DNA of 64,000 nucleotides from Cronobacter malonaticus LMG 23826 (GCF_001277215.2 NZ_CP013940.1:3720001-3784000), one strand, 5' to 3'. Positions 26,327 through 40,044 are shown, counted from the stretch's first letter. Notes: a model not told the origin generated them from the sequence alone. Made by a program: numbers and translations.

Positions 26327-29300
26327 TCATTGCGCCGCTTGCGCACGCGGCTGGCGCATCACTTCGTTGATTTGCGGCTTATCGATTGGCCCGGTGATGT
26401 GATAGCGCAGTACGGAGATTTTATTCCACAGCGGGCCAAGCACTTTGCTGGCGGCAAACACCGCCGCGCCGACAATCGGGTTGACGGCGAACGCCGCCGC
26501 CACGCCGACCGTCGCGGAGATTTCCGGTGCCACGACCGCTTCCATATCCAGCGTCCGGGCGGGCAGGTTAACGGAGCCTTTCATGGCGATATCCGCTTCC
26601 AGGCCATCCACCAGCGTATCTTCGGTGTGCATGATGCCGTCTTTGATCCAGACCGTACTGCGAATCGAATCGTAATAAAAACCTTCGCCGAAGGTATCGC
26701 TGAAGTCAAAGCGCAGCTTGCGCAGCAGCGCATCGAAGCTCAACAGGCGCAGCAGCTGCCCCGCATGGCCGGTGCCGAGATCGGCGATTTGTCCTTTGCC
26801 GAGGCGGGTATGCAGCACGCCATTCAATGAAGCTTCATCCGGTTTCCACGGCGCGTCGCGCCAGTGGAGATCGTAATCAACATTAAACGACGACCCCTGA
26901 AGCGGCGTTTTCACACCGAAGAAACTGGTCGCCGCATCCAGCTGTTTACCTTTCAGAACGCCTTTTACCGAGGTGCGCATGGCATCCTGGCGGTTAACCC
27001 ATTCGCCTTCCATGGTCAGGCGCGCAAAGCCGGTATCCAGCAGGCCGTTCGCGAGCGACAACGTATCGCCGTTAATGGTGAAATCGCCGTCGATGCGGCC
27101 ATATTTCTGGCCCCACAGCCAGCACTCGGCGCAGCGCAGCGCCAGATTTGGCCAGTGGCTGAAGTCCACGGCCTGCGTTTTTTGCCCGGCGGTAGTGGTC
27201 AACACCGTGGTCGCTTCATCCGCGTGGCTTGGGTTGTAATAGAGATAGTCGATATTCGCAAGCCACGGCGCGCCGTCGCGCATCAGCAGGCGACCGTTGA
27301 TTTCACGGCCCTGGGCGGAAACTTCCGTACCGCCTGTCTGCGGCTTCGTCATGATGCTGAGGTTATTCCAGCGCTGTCCGCCAAAGGTCAGCGCCGGGGT
27401 GCGCAGCGTTATCGCTTCCGGGAACAGCGTCGTGCTACTGACCTTCTCGGCCGCGCCCTGGTTAAAGAGCGCCAGCCACTGCGCGCCATCCATCGCAGGC
27501 AGATTCAGCTCAACACCGCGGTTTTCCGGCAGCGGCGGTGTGGTGCGGCTGTCAGAGGCCCAAATAGCCCTGTCCAGCGTCAGCTTGCGCCCGAGCAGCC
27601 AGCGGCTGTTGAAATGGTTTTCCGCCCCGGCGTTGCCGGTCACATCAAAGCTTTTGAGGTCGCCTTTCGCGCGCACTTTAAACGGCAGCGCTTTACCTGC
27701 GGGCTTTTCAACTGGCTCAGGTAAGTGACTGCTTACATTTTTCAGATCGCCGGTGATATCGACCTGATAATTTACGCCAGCATGATAAGGCAGCGAAATC
27801 GCCACTTTGCCGTTCCAGGGAATGCTGCCGCTAAGCGCATCGTTCATCGGCTTCGGCAGAAGGCCTGTGTGGGTAGGCTGCCAGTCGCCATTCATGTTCA
27901 CTTCCACCTGATAAGCTTTCGGCTCTTCACGGGTCGAGAAGTCGATATTCAGCGGCTGGTTAAACCAGGTGGCCGTTAACGGTTCGCTCTGCAGATTGCC
28001 GTTCACGAAGCTGAATTTGCCGTTCAGGTTATGCAGCGTGCTGTTGAGCGGCTTCACAAACAGCGCGTTATTGCGCAGCCAGACGTCGCCTTTCGCGGTC
28101 GTCATGGTGCCATCCAGCGGAATGTCGAGATGTAAGCGAGCATTCACATCGCCGTCGAGCCGGAGCTCGTCCAGCGTCGTACCCAGAGAATCTGCAAGCG
28201 GCGTCTCTTTAAAGTAAGGCCCGACCGCTTTACCCGGCCCGGCGATATCGGCATCGATAAATAGTTTTTCCTGCGAGTAGTCCGGGATAACGGCCGTCAG
28301 GTTTTTTCCGATGACGCCGCCAAGCATGACCTGCGGCACCGCCATCCAGAGCCCGTCGTTGCGGAAATCGAGATTAATGGCGAAATCTTTCAGCGCGGGC
28401 CAGTCCGGCTGGAACGCGTAGGTGGCGTTATGCAGCGGCACATAGACTTCAAACTGACCGTCGTTTTGTTTATACGGGAAATGCTGTGGGTTGCCGACAT
28501 AGACCAGCGTGGCGTTCTCCACCTGGCCGCCCTGAATCGCGCCGCTCAGGTAATCGACGAGATCTTTGCCCATCAAGTTTTCCGGAAAGTAGCGCCAGGC
28601 CTGAGCGGCATCGGAGGTCTGGATGCCTGCCAGTATTTCCAGCCAGGGCTGACCGTCCTTCGGCTGCTGGTAACGAAAATCGCCTCGCGCCCACAGGGAA
28701 TGCGCCTGTACGTCAAGATTTTTACCCGCCAGCGTGAAGCCTTCCGCGTTCTTGCGCCAGTCCAGCGTCGCCGCGCCGCGCGCAATCTCCAGCGGCGCGC
28801 GGAACACGCTCTGATACGGCATCCGGGCGTCAGTCATATTGACCGTCGCCTGACCATGCTCCAGCGTGCCGGAGACCGAGCCGGAGAAATGCTCTGCGCC
28901 CGGCAGAAGTTTCCATTGCTGCCAGGAGAGATCGCGCCAGCGAGCCAGAAAACGGGTTTTGTCGGTCGCCTGAAGCGGGATATCAAGCGCCAGCGCGTCG
29001 ATTTTCCCTTTCGGGCGCGTGCTGCCCCATACGTCGCCAAGCGACGGTGCAAGCTTTGTTGCGAGCGGTAAAAACCCTTCCAGTCCGCTCAGTTCAAGGT
29101 TGCTGGCGCGTACGCGCAGTTCGTCGCTGCGCCGTACTTTGTCGCCGTCGACCGGTTGGCCGGCAAGCCAGGCGAGATTCAGCGAACCCGCGGGCCAGGG
29201 CTTGTCATCCACGGTCACGCGCGTCTGCGGAATGGCGACCTGCCAGGCGTCATCGGCGCGGCTGATATGCGCGGTCAGATTATCTACCGAAAGACGGTGG

Positions 29301-30127
29301 CTGCGATCCTCGCCGCGCCAGGTGGTGCCGCCCTGCTTGAGCCAGATATCGCCGCCTTCCACCTCGCCGTCGCGCAGCGTCATCCACGCTTCGAGGCTGA
29401 ACTGCGCGCTGGTCAGATCGACGTTGTCCTTCATCCACTGGCCAAGCCAGGGCTTAACATCCACATCATCCGCCTGCATCCAGACCGTACCGCGATTCAG
29501 CAGGCCGTTGTCGTCACGCAGATCCATTCTCACCTGCATCACGCCATGCTGGCCGGTGAGGCTGGAGAGACTCACCTGACCTTCGGCGCGGTGGCGGTTT
29601 TTCCCGTTAAGCCAGGTTAACTGGGGGACGGCGAGTTCGGCGCGCTGGCCGGAGATCGTGATGAAGCTGAGCGTGCTGTCGCGCAGATCGAAGTGATCGA
29701 ACTGGCGGAAGAAGAGATCGCTGAGTTTGTTGCCTTCCAGCGGGTTGCCGCCTTCGCTCTGTTTGATTGGCGTGTTGGTACGCACCTGAAGCTGGTAAAA
29801 GGTGAGATCGCGAAACTGCCAGCGAAAATGGAGCAGGCTTTGCCAGACATCCAGCGCGACCGTGACGCGCCTGACGGAAACGTTGCCGCCGTCGCTGAGC
29901 TGCGCGCGGATATCACGCACGTCGAGCGTCGGGCCGAATGTCTGCCAGGCGGCGTCAACATGGCTCGCCTGTACGGGAACGCCGGTCGCGCTGGAGATTT
30001 TCTCCAGCAGCGCAGGGCGCCAGGTGTTGAGATGTGGCAGCGCGAGGCGCAGTCCACTCACCATCAGTGCGACGATAACAATTAGCGTTGCGCCTGTGAG
30101 TAGCAAAATGCCCGGCAGTCGCCTCAC
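26327..30127 (-). CDS. yhdP: AsmA-like envelope phospholipid transport protein YhdP
   Basis: Large inner-membrane protein with a periplasmic body; with TamB and YdbH it carries phospholipids to the outer membrane in E. coli. A GTG start at 30127 (RRLPGILLLTG follows) gives 1266 residues, exactly the E. coli length, with AAGGAG six bases upstream. The longer frame beginning at 30169 adds 14 unsupported residues. One N-terminal helix (LLLTGATLIVIVALMVSGL) is followed by repeating beta-strand segments of the AsmA/DUF3971 type. A hydrophobic stretch near the C-terminus (VGVAAAFAVNPIVGAAVFA) may also touch the membrane. It follows rng by about 60 bases. Confidence 0.96.
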   Translation of the reverse strand: MRRLPGILLLTGATLIVIVALMVSGLRLALPHLNTWRPALLEKISSATGVPVQASHVDAAWQTFGPTLDVRDIRAQLSDGGNVSVRRVTVALDVWQSLLHFRWQFRDLTFYQLQVRTNTPIKQSEGGNPLEGNKLSDLFFRQFDHFDLRDSTLSFITISGQRAELAVPQLTWLNGKNRHRAEGQVSLSSLTGQHGVMQVRMDLRDDNGLLNRGTVWMQADDVDVKPWLGQWMKDNVDLTSAQFSLEAWMTLRDGEVEGGDIWLKQGGTTWRGEDRSHRLSVDNLTAHISRADDAWQVAIPQTRVTVDDKPWPAGSLNLAWLAGQPVDGDKVRRSDELRVRASNLELSGLEGFLPLATKLAPSLGDVWGSTRPKGKIDALALDIPLQATDKTRFLARWRDLSWQQWKLLPGAEHFSGSVSGTLEHGQATVNMTDARMPYQSVFRAPLEIARGAATLDWRKNAEGFTLAGKNLDVQAHSLWARGDFRYQQPKDGQPWLEILAGIQTSDAAQAWRYFPENLMGKDLVDYLSGAIQGGQVENATLVYVGNPQHFPYKQNDGQFEVYVPLHNATYAFQPDWPALKDFAINLDFRNDGLWMAVPQVMLGGVIGKNLTAVIPDYSQEKLFIDADIAGPGKAVGPYFKETPLADSLGTTLDELRLDGDVNARLHLDIPLDGTMTTAKGDVWLRNNALFVKPLNSTLHNLNGKFSFVNGNLQSEPLTATWFNQPLNIDFSTREEPKAYQVEVNMNGDWQPTHTGLLPKPMNDALSGSIPWNGKVAISLPYHAGVNYQVDITGDLKNVSSHLPEPVEKPAGKALPFKVRAKGDLKSFDVTGNAGAENHFNSRWLLGRKLTLDRAIWASDSRTTPPLPENRGVELNLPAMDGAQWLALFNQGAAEKVSSTTLFPEAITLRTPALTFGGQRWNNLSIMTKPQTGGTEVSAQGREINGRLLMRDGAPWLANIDYLYYNPSHADEATTVLTTTAGQKTQAVDFSHWPNLALRCAECWLWGQKYGRIDGDFTINGDTLSLANGLLDTGFARLTMEGEWVNRQDAMRTSVKGVLKGKQLDAATSFFGVKTPLQGSSFNVDYDLHWRDAPWKPDEASLNGVLHTRLGKGQIADLGTGHAGQLLRLLSFDALLRKLRFDFSDTFGEGFYYDSIRSTVWIKDGIMHTEDTLVDGLEADIAMKGSVNLPARTLDMEAVVAPEISATVGVAAAFAVNPIVGAAVFAASKVLGPLWNKISVLRYHITGPIDKPQINEVMRQPRAQAAQ

Positions 30128-30187
30128 CCTTCTCTCCTTGTCAGCCGCCGCGGCGGTACCTTCACTCACACAGACGACCGCTGTGCG

Positions 30188-31657
30188 CTACATCATGACC
30201 ACGTCGAACTGCTCCTGGTTATAGAGCGGTTCGATTTGCACCTTAACCTGCTTACCGACAAAAATCTCCACTTCGGCCAGCGCATGGGATTCATCGCTTT
30301 TCAGCGCTTCCGCCACGGCAGGCGACGCGTAGACCAGGAAGCGGTCAGAGTCGTAAGCGTGATGCACGCGCACGATTTCGCGCATGATTTCATAGCAGAC
30401 GGTTTCTACCGTTTTCACGGTGCCGCGACCATGACAGGTTGGACAGTCATTACACAGCACATGTTCAATACTTTCGCGGGTGCGTTTGCGGGTCATTTCC
30501 ACCAGGCCGAGCTGCGAGAAGCCGTTGATGCTGGTCTTCACGCGATCCTTGCTCAGCGCCTGCTCAAGCGAGTGCAGCACGCGGCGGCGGTGATCTTCAT
30601 TACTCATATCGATAAAGTCGATAATGATAATGCCGCCGAGGTTGCGCAGGCGCAGTTGGCGGGCAATCGCCTGTGTCGCTTCAATATTGGTGTTGAAAAT
30701 GGTGTCGTCGAGATTGCGATGGCCGACAAAAGCGCCGGTGTTGATATCAATCGTCGTCATCGCTTCGGTCTGATCGATGATCAAATACCCGCCGGATTTC
30801 AGCTCCACTTTACGCTCCAGCGCGCGCTGGATTTCATTCTCAACATCATAGAGATCGAAAATCGGCTGACGGCCGCTGTAGTGCTCAAGCTTGCTGGTCA
30901 TCTCCGGCATATACTCCGCCGTAAATTCGAGCAGCATTTCATAGGTCAGACGGGAATCGACGCGGATGCGGTCAAGCTGGGCGACCGCGAAATCGCGCAG
31001 TACACGCTGGGCCAGCGCCAGTTCGCCGTAGAGCTGATAGCGCGTCTGGTGGCGCTTTTTACGCTCCATCACTTTGGTCCAGACGCGTTTCAGATAGGCG
31101 GCATCAGACGCCAAATCTTCTTCGCAGACGCCTTCGGCGGCGGTACGAATAATAAAGCCGCCCTGCTCGTCGCAGTAATCTGCCACGATGCGTTTCAGGC
31201 GCTCGCGCTCGGTTTCGCTCTCAATACGCTGGGAGACGCCGACGTGCGACGCGCCCGGCATAAAAACCAGATAGCGCGACGGCAGCGTGATGTCGGTAGT
31301 TAGACGCGCGCCTTTGGTGCCGAGCGGATCTTTCACCACCTGCACCATAAGATCCTGCCCCTGGCGCACAAGCTCGGAGATATCGCGAACGGTGAAGTTT
31401 TTCTGTTCGTCGCCCGCCACGCATTCGGTGTGCGGCATGATGTCGGAGGCGTGAAGAAACGCGGCTTTATCGAGGCCAATATCTACAAATGCCGCCTGCA
31501 TTCCTGGAAGAACGCGACTGACCCGACCTTTGTAGATATTGCCTACTATCCCGCGGCGCGCTTCACGCTCAATGTGAATTTCCTGCAAAATCCCGCCATC
31601 AATGTACGCCACCCGGGTTTCCGACGGGGTAACGTTAACCAACAATTCAGCCGTCAT
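30188..31657 (-). CDS. rng: Ribonuclease G
   Basis: Single-strand endoribonuclease that matures the 5' end of 16S rRNA and helps mRNA decay. 489 residues, the E. coli length. The S1 RNA-binding domain (GNIYKGRVSRVLPGMQAAFVDIG) is followed by the catalytic DNase I-like domain with its aspartates (TIDINTGAFVG, IIIIDFIDM) and the zinc-link CPTCHGRGT. The C-terminal scaffold of RNase E is absent, as expected. It begins 5 bases after the yhdE stop. Confidence 0.98.
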   Translation of the reverse strand: MTAELLVNVTPSETRVAYIDGGILQEIHIEREARRGIVGNIYKGRVSRVLPGMQAAFVDIGLDKAAFLHASDIMPHTECVAGDEQKNFTVRDISELVRQGQDLMVQVVKDPLGTKGARLTTDITLPSRYLVFMPGASHVGVSQRIESETERERLKRIVADYCDEQGGFIIRTAAEGVCEEDLASDAAYLKRVWTKVMERKKRHQTRYQLYGELALAQRVLRDFAVAQLDRIRVDSRLTYEMLLEFTAEYMPEMTSKLEHYSGRQPIFDLYDVENEIQRALERKVELKSGGYLIIDQTEAMTTIDINTGAFVGHRNLDDTIFNTNIEATQAIARQLRLRNLGGIIIIDFIDMSNEDHRRRVLHSLEQALSKDRVKTSINGFSQLGLVEMTRKRTRESIEHVLCNDCPTCHGRGTVKTVETVCYEIMREIVRVHHAYDSDRFLVYASPAVAEALKSDESHALAEVEIFVGKQVKVQIEPLYNQEQFDVVMM

Positions 31658-31662
31658 CTTGT

Positions 31663-32238
31663 TTATCCCTCACGCAGTGAGTTGAATTCGCTCAGCAATT
31701 CCCAGGTTTCTACCAGCGGAAGCCCTACCACCGCGTGGTAGCTTCCCTCAATACGTCTGACAAAACAGCCACCCAGCCCCTGAATGCCGTACGCGCCCGC
31801 TTTGTCCATCGGCTCGCCGCTTTCGACATAGGCCGCAATGTCCTGCGCCGTCAACACCCGGAACGTCACGCGGGTAGTAACCAGACGCTCACACACGCGC
31901 TGTTTATCAGCCAGCGCGACGGCGGTCATCACGTCATGCGTTTGCCCGGATAGCCTGCGCAGCATCTCTGCCGCATGGGCGGCGTCGCGCGGTTTTTCCA
32001 GCACGTCGCCATCCAGCACGACGATAGTATCGGCGCCAAGCACAGGAAGATCGCGTGCGGCCAGCGCCACGCCAGCGCGGGCTTTGTCGCGGGCCAGACG
32101 GGTGACATAATCCTGCGGCGCTTCCTGCTCGGCGCGCCGCTCCTCCACACCCGGTACCAGACGTTCAAACGTAACGCCCAGCATTCCCAGCAGCTCCTGA
32201 CGACGCGGCGAGCCCGAGGCGAGATAAAGATCTGTCAT
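31663..32238 (-). CDS. yhdE: Maf-family nucleotide pyrophosphatase (dTTP/UTP)
   Basis: House-cleaning pyrophosphatase acting on dTTP, UTP and modified nucleotides. 191 residues; E. coli YhdE has 197, with the difference at the C-terminus. Signature motifs are [13 protein letters not shown] at the N-terminus, [12 protein letters not shown] and [13 protein letters not shown]. It lies between mreD and rng in a conserved cell-shape operon. Confidence 0.96.
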   Translation of the reverse strand: MTDLYLASGSPRRQELLGMLGVTFERLVPGVEERRAEQEAPQDYVTRLARDKARAGVALAARDLPVLGADTIVVLDGDVLEKPRDAAHAAEMLRRLSGQTHDVMTAVALADKQRVCERLVTTRVTFRVLTAQDIAAYVESGEPMDKAGAYGIQGLGGCFVRRIEGSYHAVVGLPLVETWELLSEFNSLREG

Positions 32239-32247
32239 ATCTGTCCT

Positions 32248-33743
<1,496 letters not shown>

Positions 33744-33771
33744 AGGCTATGCGTATTCCCAAACCAACAAG

Positions 33772-33793
33772 AAGGGCAACCTGAGTTGCCCTT
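33772..33793 (-). terminator. Hairpin between mreB and mreC
   Basis: 9-bp stem AAGGGCAAC (33772-33780) with GTTGCCCTT (33785-33793) and a 4-base loop, without a real T-run. It may lower mreC expression relative to mreB, which is needed in much larger amount; that is inference. Confidence 0.55.
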
Positions 33794-33804
33794 TCCTGCG
33801 GCTG

Positions 33805-35155
<1,351 letters not shown>

Positions 35156-37096
35156 TCAAACCGAGTATCTTTGCGAATATTTTTTCACATTAGTATCGAG
35201 AGGTTGCGAGGCAGCAAAAAAATCGCCCTGACCTCCCGTCACGCCACGCTCGACCAGCGTCTGCCATTCACTTTTGGTTCTGACGCCGGCGGCAAAAACC
35301 CGCGCCTGCGTTCCGTTGCACGCCTCCACCAGACTCTGTACAAAAAGCTGGTTTTCGGTGCGCTTGTTGATATCCCGCACCAGCCCCGGATGCAGCTTGA
35401 TGATTTCCACATCCAGCGTTTTAATCCAGGCCGTGCCGACCACCGTTAATCCCGCCTGAACCACCGCGATGCGAAGCCCAAGCGCCCTGATTAAACGCAC
35501 AACCGGTTGTAAACGGCTGAGATGTTGACAAACATCTGCCTCGGCAAGTTCAAAAAGAATGCGTTTTCGATGCGATTTTTCGCACTGCATCAGCGTATCG
35601 CGCAGCCAGCGCTGGAATGGCGGGCGGATCAGCGACTCGACCGTGACCGGCAGCGCCAGCGTTTCATCGGGCCAGAAGCGCAGGAAAGGCAGAACGCGGG
35701 TAATCAACTGGCGATCGTACTGCTCGGCCAGGCCAAACTGCTGCACCATTGGCATATACTCCGCCGCCAGCACTTCTTCTTCGCCGTCAAAAATACGGCA
35801 CATCAGTTCACGGTGGTGCACATAGCCGTCGCGCAGCACTGCAGGCTTTTGGTAGAAACGCGGGCCGCCGCGTTGCAGCGCGTTTTCAATCAGCGTACGC
35901 CAGCGCACATTGCCGCGCCCTTTTTCTGGCAGCGTGCTGTCATAGACCGCCCAGCCGTTGCCGCCCTGCAATACCGCGTTACGGGCTGCCACTTCGGCGT
36001 GTTCCATCACCTGTTCTGTCGTCTGCCCGCTACGCCAGGCGCAGATGCCGATATGCAGCATGTCGCTGCTGTCCAGCATCCGGGTCGGCGGCAGCGCGCC
36101 CACGGCTTTCAGCAACTGGCTGGCGATGCTGTCGGCCTCTTTGAGCGTGCGGTGCGGCAGCAATACCGCAAAATCGCTGCGGAAATAGCGGGCCAGCAGC
36201 GCGCCGGGGTAGCGCATAATAAAAGTAGAAAGCATGTTGATAAGCGTGAAGAGATACTCTTCAACGGCAGTTCTGCCCCAGCTCTCGCGCAGCATGTCGA
36301 AATCCGGCAGGCGAATCATCATGACTACGCCATGCGTGCCGACCTTCTCCTGATCTTCCAGCAGCGTCGCCAGTTGGTTATCAAAGAAGATGCGGTTACT
36401 TAGCCCGGTCTTGGCATCCTGGGCGGCGAAGGCGCGGATCAACGTATCCATGCGGCTGCGCTGTTCTCCGGCACGCTGTAATTCGGTCAGCAAGACATCC
36501 AGCGCGCTGCTGGCGTGAGTGGGCCATTCATGAATGTTGCCCCGCGCATTGGCCCCGCGTTCACCGTTGAGAATACGTACCGCCCGGCCTTCCAGCAGTT
36601 CCTGCCCTGCGAGCTGACGTTTGATCCAGCGTACGGAGATATAAATGATGACGACCATCAGGGCAAAAGCCAGCGTCAGCGGCGCGGTGGTCAACAGGGA
36701 GCGATAATAATTGGCCAGCGGATCCTGCCAGGTTAAACGCAGCGTCATGCCGGGGTGTTTAATCAGGGGAACTGCGAGTTCGCGAGCGCGGGTCTGAAAG
36801 GGCGATTCCCGGTAGCTTTCGGGTCTCGTATGGCTGAAAACGACTTTATCACCCATTTCAAATTCGATTCGCACGATATCCAGCGGCACCATGATCTCAT
36901 CAAGGCGGTGCTGCATCATCTGCGGCGACTGAAAAACCAGTTCATTGTCCACCACGGACGCCACCGACGCGACGCGCTGCGTCACTTTATGCTGAATGGC
37001 GTTAAAAAAGCTCAGAGAGCAGCCAAGCAGCGTCACCAGCATCGCCAGACCGACCAGCAGCGTGACAAAGGCGGAGAATTTCGTCGTTAAGCGCAT
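35156..37096 (-). CDS. csrD: Targeting factor for CsrB/CsrC decay (degenerate GGDEF-EAL)
   Basis: Inner-membrane protein that makes the sRNAs CsrB and CsrC targets of RNase E and so frees CsrA. ATG 37096 (MRLTTKFSAF) gives 646 residues, the E. coli length. Two transmembrane helices flank a HAMP-like periplasmic part. The GGDEF position reads RSDF and the EAL position reads ELM, so neither active site is expected to work, as known for CsrD. Confidence 0.96.
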   Translation of the reverse strand: MRLTTKFSAFVTLLVGLAMLVTLLGCSLSFFNAIQHKVTQRVASVASVVDNELVFQSPQMMQHRLDEIMVPLDIVRIEFEMGDKVVFSHTRPESYRESPFQTRARELAVPLIKHPGMTLRLTWQDPLANYYRSLLTTAPLTLAFALMVVIIYISVRWIKRQLAGQELLEGRAVRILNGERGANARGNIHEWPTHASSALDVLLTELQRAGEQRSRMDTLIRAFAAQDAKTGLSNRIFFDNQLATLLEDQEKVGTHGVVMMIRLPDFDMLRESWGRTAVEEYLFTLINMLSTFIMRYPGALLARYFRSDFAVLLPHRTLKEADSIASQLLKAVGALPPTRMLDSSDMLHIGICAWRSGQTTEQVMEHAEVAARNAVLQGGNGWAVYDSTLPEKGRGNVRWRTLIENALQRGGPRFYQKPAVLRDGYVHHRELMCRIFDGEEEVLAAEYMPMVQQFGLAEQYDRQLITRVLPFLRFWPDETLALPVTVESLIRPPFQRWLRDTLMQCEKSHRKRILFELAEADVCQHLSRLQPVVRLIRALGLRIAVVQAGLTVVGTAWIKTLDVEIIKLHPGLVRDINKRTENQLFVQSLVEACNGTQARVFAAGVRTKSEWQTLVERGVTGGQGDFFAASQPLDTNVKKYSQRYSV

Positions 37097-37329
37097 CCTT
37101 GTGTTAACTCCGTGGTTAGGTGTCACGCGGGGGAACCGCCTCTCGGTTCTTCACGCTAATGGACAGGTTGAAAGTGAGTGCTAACTTTGAATATCGAACC
37201 GCGCATACTACCAGAAATGGTGGCGCGGCTATGCAGTTTTCTTGCGGCAAATCGGCATAACGTTTCAATATGCGAGTATAGTCCTCAGGAATGATTTTCC
37301 CACTTAAGTCGTTTTTAAGGAGCGTTAAC

Positions 37330-38304
37330 ATGAAGGCGTTACTTCTTGAACAGCAGGACGGCAAAACGCTGGCCTGCGTGAAACCCGTCGAAGAAGCGAT
37401 GCTGCCGCAGGCAGAAGTGACAGTCGATATCGACTGGTCAAGCCTTAACTATAAAGACGCCCTGGCCATCACCGGCAAAGGCAAAATCATTCGTGAATTT
37501 CCGATGGTGCCGGGTATCGATTTCGCAGGCGCCGTGCGCGACAGCGCGGATGCGCGTTTTACGCCCGGCCAGCACGTGCTGCTGACCGGCTGGGGCGTGG
37601 GCGAAAACCACTGGGGTGGTCTTGCTGAAACGGCGCGGGTAAAAGCCGACTGGCTGGTGCCGCTGCCGCAGGGGTTGGATGGCCGCCAGGCGATGATCAT
37701 CGGCACGGCGGGCTTTACCGCAATGCTGTGCGTGATGGCGCTGGAAGAAGCAGGCGTGCGACCGGAAAGCGGCGAGGTGCTTGTCACCGGCGCGAGCGGC
37801 GGCGTGGGCAGCACGGCGGTGGCGTTGCTGCATAACCTCGGATATCAGGTCGTGGCGGTTTCCGGGCGTGAAAGCACGCACGATTATCTGAAAAGCCTGG
37901 GTGCCAGCCGGATTGTCAGCCGTGACGAGTTCGCTGAAAGCCGCCCGCTGGAGAAACAGCTCTGGGCAGGCGCGGTAGACACCGTTGGCGATAAAGTTCT
38001 GGCGAAAGTGCTGGCGCAGACGAATTACGGCGGCTGCGTGGCGGCCTGCGGTCTGGCGGGCGGTTTTGCGCTGCCCACCACGGTGATGCCTTTTATCCTG
38101 CGCAACGTGCGCCTCCAGGGCGTTGATTCCGTAATGACGCCAGCGCCGCGCCGCCTCGAAGCGTGGCAGCGCCTGGTGCGCGATCTGCCCGCCTCGTTTT
38201 ATCAGCAGAGCGCGACCGAAATCACGCTCGATCAGGCGGCTGAATTTGCCGAAGCCATTATCAGCAACCGCGCGCAGGGCCGGACGCTGGTAAAAATTCG
38301 CTAA
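37330..38304 (+). CDS. acuI: Acrylyl-CoA reductase (NADPH), YhdH
   Basis: Medium-chain quinone oxidoreductase-type enzyme that reduces toxic acrylyl-CoA to propionyl-CoA. 324 residues from ATG 37330 (MKALLLEQQDGKTLA), 9 bases after an AAGGAG. The NADPH fold is VTGASGGVGSTAVALL; the substrate region has LNYKDALAITGKGKI. A possible -10, TATAGT, lies at 37277-37282. Divergent from csrD. Confidence 0.95.
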   Translation: MKALLLEQQDGKTLACVKPVEEAMLPQAEVTVDIDWSSLNYKDALAITGKGKIIREFPMVPGIDFAGAVRDSADARFTPGQHVLLTGWGVGENHWGGLAETARVKADWLVPLPQGLDGRQAMIIGTAGFTAMLCVMALEEAGVRPESGEVLVTGASGGVGSTAVALLHNLGYQVVAVSGRESTHDYLKSLGASRIVSRDEFAESRPLEKQLWAGAVDTVGDKVLAKVLAQTNYGGCVAACGLAGGFALPTTVMPFILRNVRLQGVDSVMTPAPRRLEAWQRLVRDLPASFYQQSATEITLDQAAEFAEAIISNRAQGRTLVKIR

Positions 38305-38407
38305 GCTAAAATTTATTTACAGATAATTAACCTCTTCACTCGCAGGCTGACTTGTGCCCTGTCATGATTAAGCAGTAGCGTTACGTATCGTTTTTGCGGA
38401 GCCGGTC

Positions 38408-39412
38408 ATGAAAAAAGTCAGCCGTTTAACCGAAGCCGATGTCACCGCCGAGTCGGCTTTCTTTATGCAGCGCCGTCAGGTGCTCAAAGCCCTGGGTATC
38501 ACTACCGCAGCGCTCTCGCTGCCCACCGCAGCCCACGCGGATGTGCTCTCCTGGTTTAAAGGAAACGACCGGCCTAAAGCGCCCGCCGGTGCGCCGCTCG
38601 ATTTCACGCGGCCTGCGCAATACCAGGCGAAGCTTGACCTGACGCCGGAAGATAAAGTCACCGGTTATAACAACTTCTATGAATTTGGGCTGGATAAGGC
38701 CGACCCGGCCGCTAACGCCGGTAGCCTGAAAACCAACCCCTGGACGCTGAAAATCGGCGGAGAAGTGGCGAAACCGCTGACGCTGGATCACGACGACCTC
38801 ACCAAAAAGTTTCCGCTGGAGGAGCGCATCTACCGGATGCGCTGCGTTGAAGCCTGGTCGATGGTGGTGCCGTGGATAGGTTTCCCGCTGCATAAATTGC
38901 TCGCGCTGGTGGAGCCCACCAGCAACGCGAAATATGTCGCGTTTAAAACCCTCTACGCGCCCGACATTATGCCTGGCCAGAAAGACCGCTTTATCGGCGG
39001 CGGGCTGGAGTATCCGTATGTCGAGGCGCTGCGCCTTGATGAAGCGATGCACCCGCTCACGATGCTGACGACCGGCGTCTACGGTAAAGCCCTGCCGCCG
39101 CAAAACGGCGCGCCGGTGCGTCTCACCGTACCGTGGAAATATGGCTTTAAAGGCATTAAATCGATCGTCAGCATTACGCTGACCCGCGAGCGCCCGCCAA
39201 CGACGTGGAATATGGCGGCACCGGATGAATATGGTTTTTACGCCAACGTGAATCCGCATGTCGATCATCCGCGCTGGTCGCAAGCCAGCGAGCGCGTTAT
39301 TGGCGCAGGCGGCGTGCTGGATGTGAAGCGCCAGCCGACATTACTTTTTAACGGCTACGCCGATGAGGTGGCGTCGCTCTATAAAGGACTCGATCTGCGG
39401 GAGAACTTCTGA
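38408..39412 (+). CDS. msrP: Protein-methionine-sulfoxide reductase catalytic subunit MsrP (YedY)
   Basis: Periplasmic molybdoenzyme that repairs oxidised methionines in envelope proteins after hypochlorite stress. 334 residues. A twin-arginine signal (R22-R23 in [11 protein letters not shown]) ends at AHA44, so it is exported folded. Cys146 in [11 protein letters not shown] coordinates molybdenum. It is cotranscribed with msrQ; stop and start abut. Confidence 0.97.
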   Translation: MKKVSRLTEADVTAESAFFMQRRQVLKALGITTAALSLPTAAHADVLSWFKGNDRPKAPAGAPLDFTRPAQYQAKLDLTPEDKVTGYNNFYEFGLDKADPAANAGSLKTNPWTLKIGGEVAKPLTLDHDDLTKKFPLEERIYRMRCVEAWSMVVPWIGFPLHKLLALVEPTSNAKYVAFKTLYAPDIMPGQKDRFIGGGLEYPYVEALRLDEAMHPLTMLTTGVYGKALPPQNGAPVRLTVPWKYGFKGIKSIVSITLTRERPPTTWNMAAPDEYGFYANVNPHVDHPRWSQASERVIGAGGVLDVKRQPTLLFNGYADEVASLYKGLDLRENF

Positions 39413-40015
39413 GTGCGTTTAACGGCAAAACAGATTATCTGGCTGAAAGTGGCGCTGCATCTCGCCGCATCTTTACCGCTGGTATGGCTTTTCTATGCGG
39501 CAAGCCAGGGCTTGTTCAGCGCCGATCCGGCGAAAGATATTCAGCATTTTACCGGCAGAATGGCGCTAAAACTGCTGCTCGCCACACTTCTCGTAACGCC
39601 GCTTACGCGCCTTCTCAAGCAGCCGCTGCTTATCCGCACCCGGCGTCTGCTGGGCTTATGGTGTTTTGCGTGGGCGACGCTGCATCTGGTGAGCTATTCG
39701 CTGCTGGAGCTGGGGCTTAGCAATCTGTCGCTACTTGGCAGCGAGCTGGTTTCGCGCCCTTACCTGACGCTGGGTGTCATCAGCTGGTTTATTCTGCTGG
39801 CGCTGGCGCTCACTTCTTTCCAGGCGGCGCAGCGAAAACTGGGCCGCCGGTGGCAAACATTGCATAACTTCATCTATCTGGTTGCGATCCTCGCCCCGAT
39901 TCACTACCTGTGGTCAGTAAAGATTCTGTCGCCACAACCTGTCCTCTATGCGCTGGGCGCGATCGTTCTGCTGGCATGGCGCTATAAAAAGCTGCGCCAA
40001 TGGTGGCGAACGTGA
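39413..40015 (+). CDS. msrQ: Haem-binding membrane subunit MsrQ (YedZ)
   Basis: Inner-membrane b-type cytochrome that passes quinone electrons to MsrP. 200 residues from a GTG directly after the msrP TGA; E. coli has 211, the extra being a basic C-terminal tail. Five or six helices with haem histidines in [14 protein letters not shown] and [18 protein letters not shown]. Confidence 0.95.
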   Translation: MRLTAKQIIWLKVALHLAASLPLVWLFYAASQGLFSADPAKDIQHFTGRMALKLLLATLLVTPLTRLLKQPLLIRTRRLLGLWCFAWATLHLVSYSLLELGLSNLSLLGSELVSRPYLTLGVISWFILLALALTSFQAAQRKLGRRWQTLHNFIYLVAILAPIHYLWSVKILSPQPVLYALGAIVLLAWRYKKLRQWWRT

Positions 40016-40024
40016 CGCGTTTAT

Positions 40025-40044
40025 GTGCGTTTTCCCGCACTTCT
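40025..40044 (+). terminator. Possible weak terminator after msrQ
   Basis: Short stem GTGCG (40025-40029) with CGCAC (40036-40040), then TTCTGTT. Weak by length and T content. Confidence 0.35.

Noticed and set aside
36001..36240. Active GGDEF in CsrD
   Set aside because: The motif reads RSDF, so it is degenerate and matches known CsrD.
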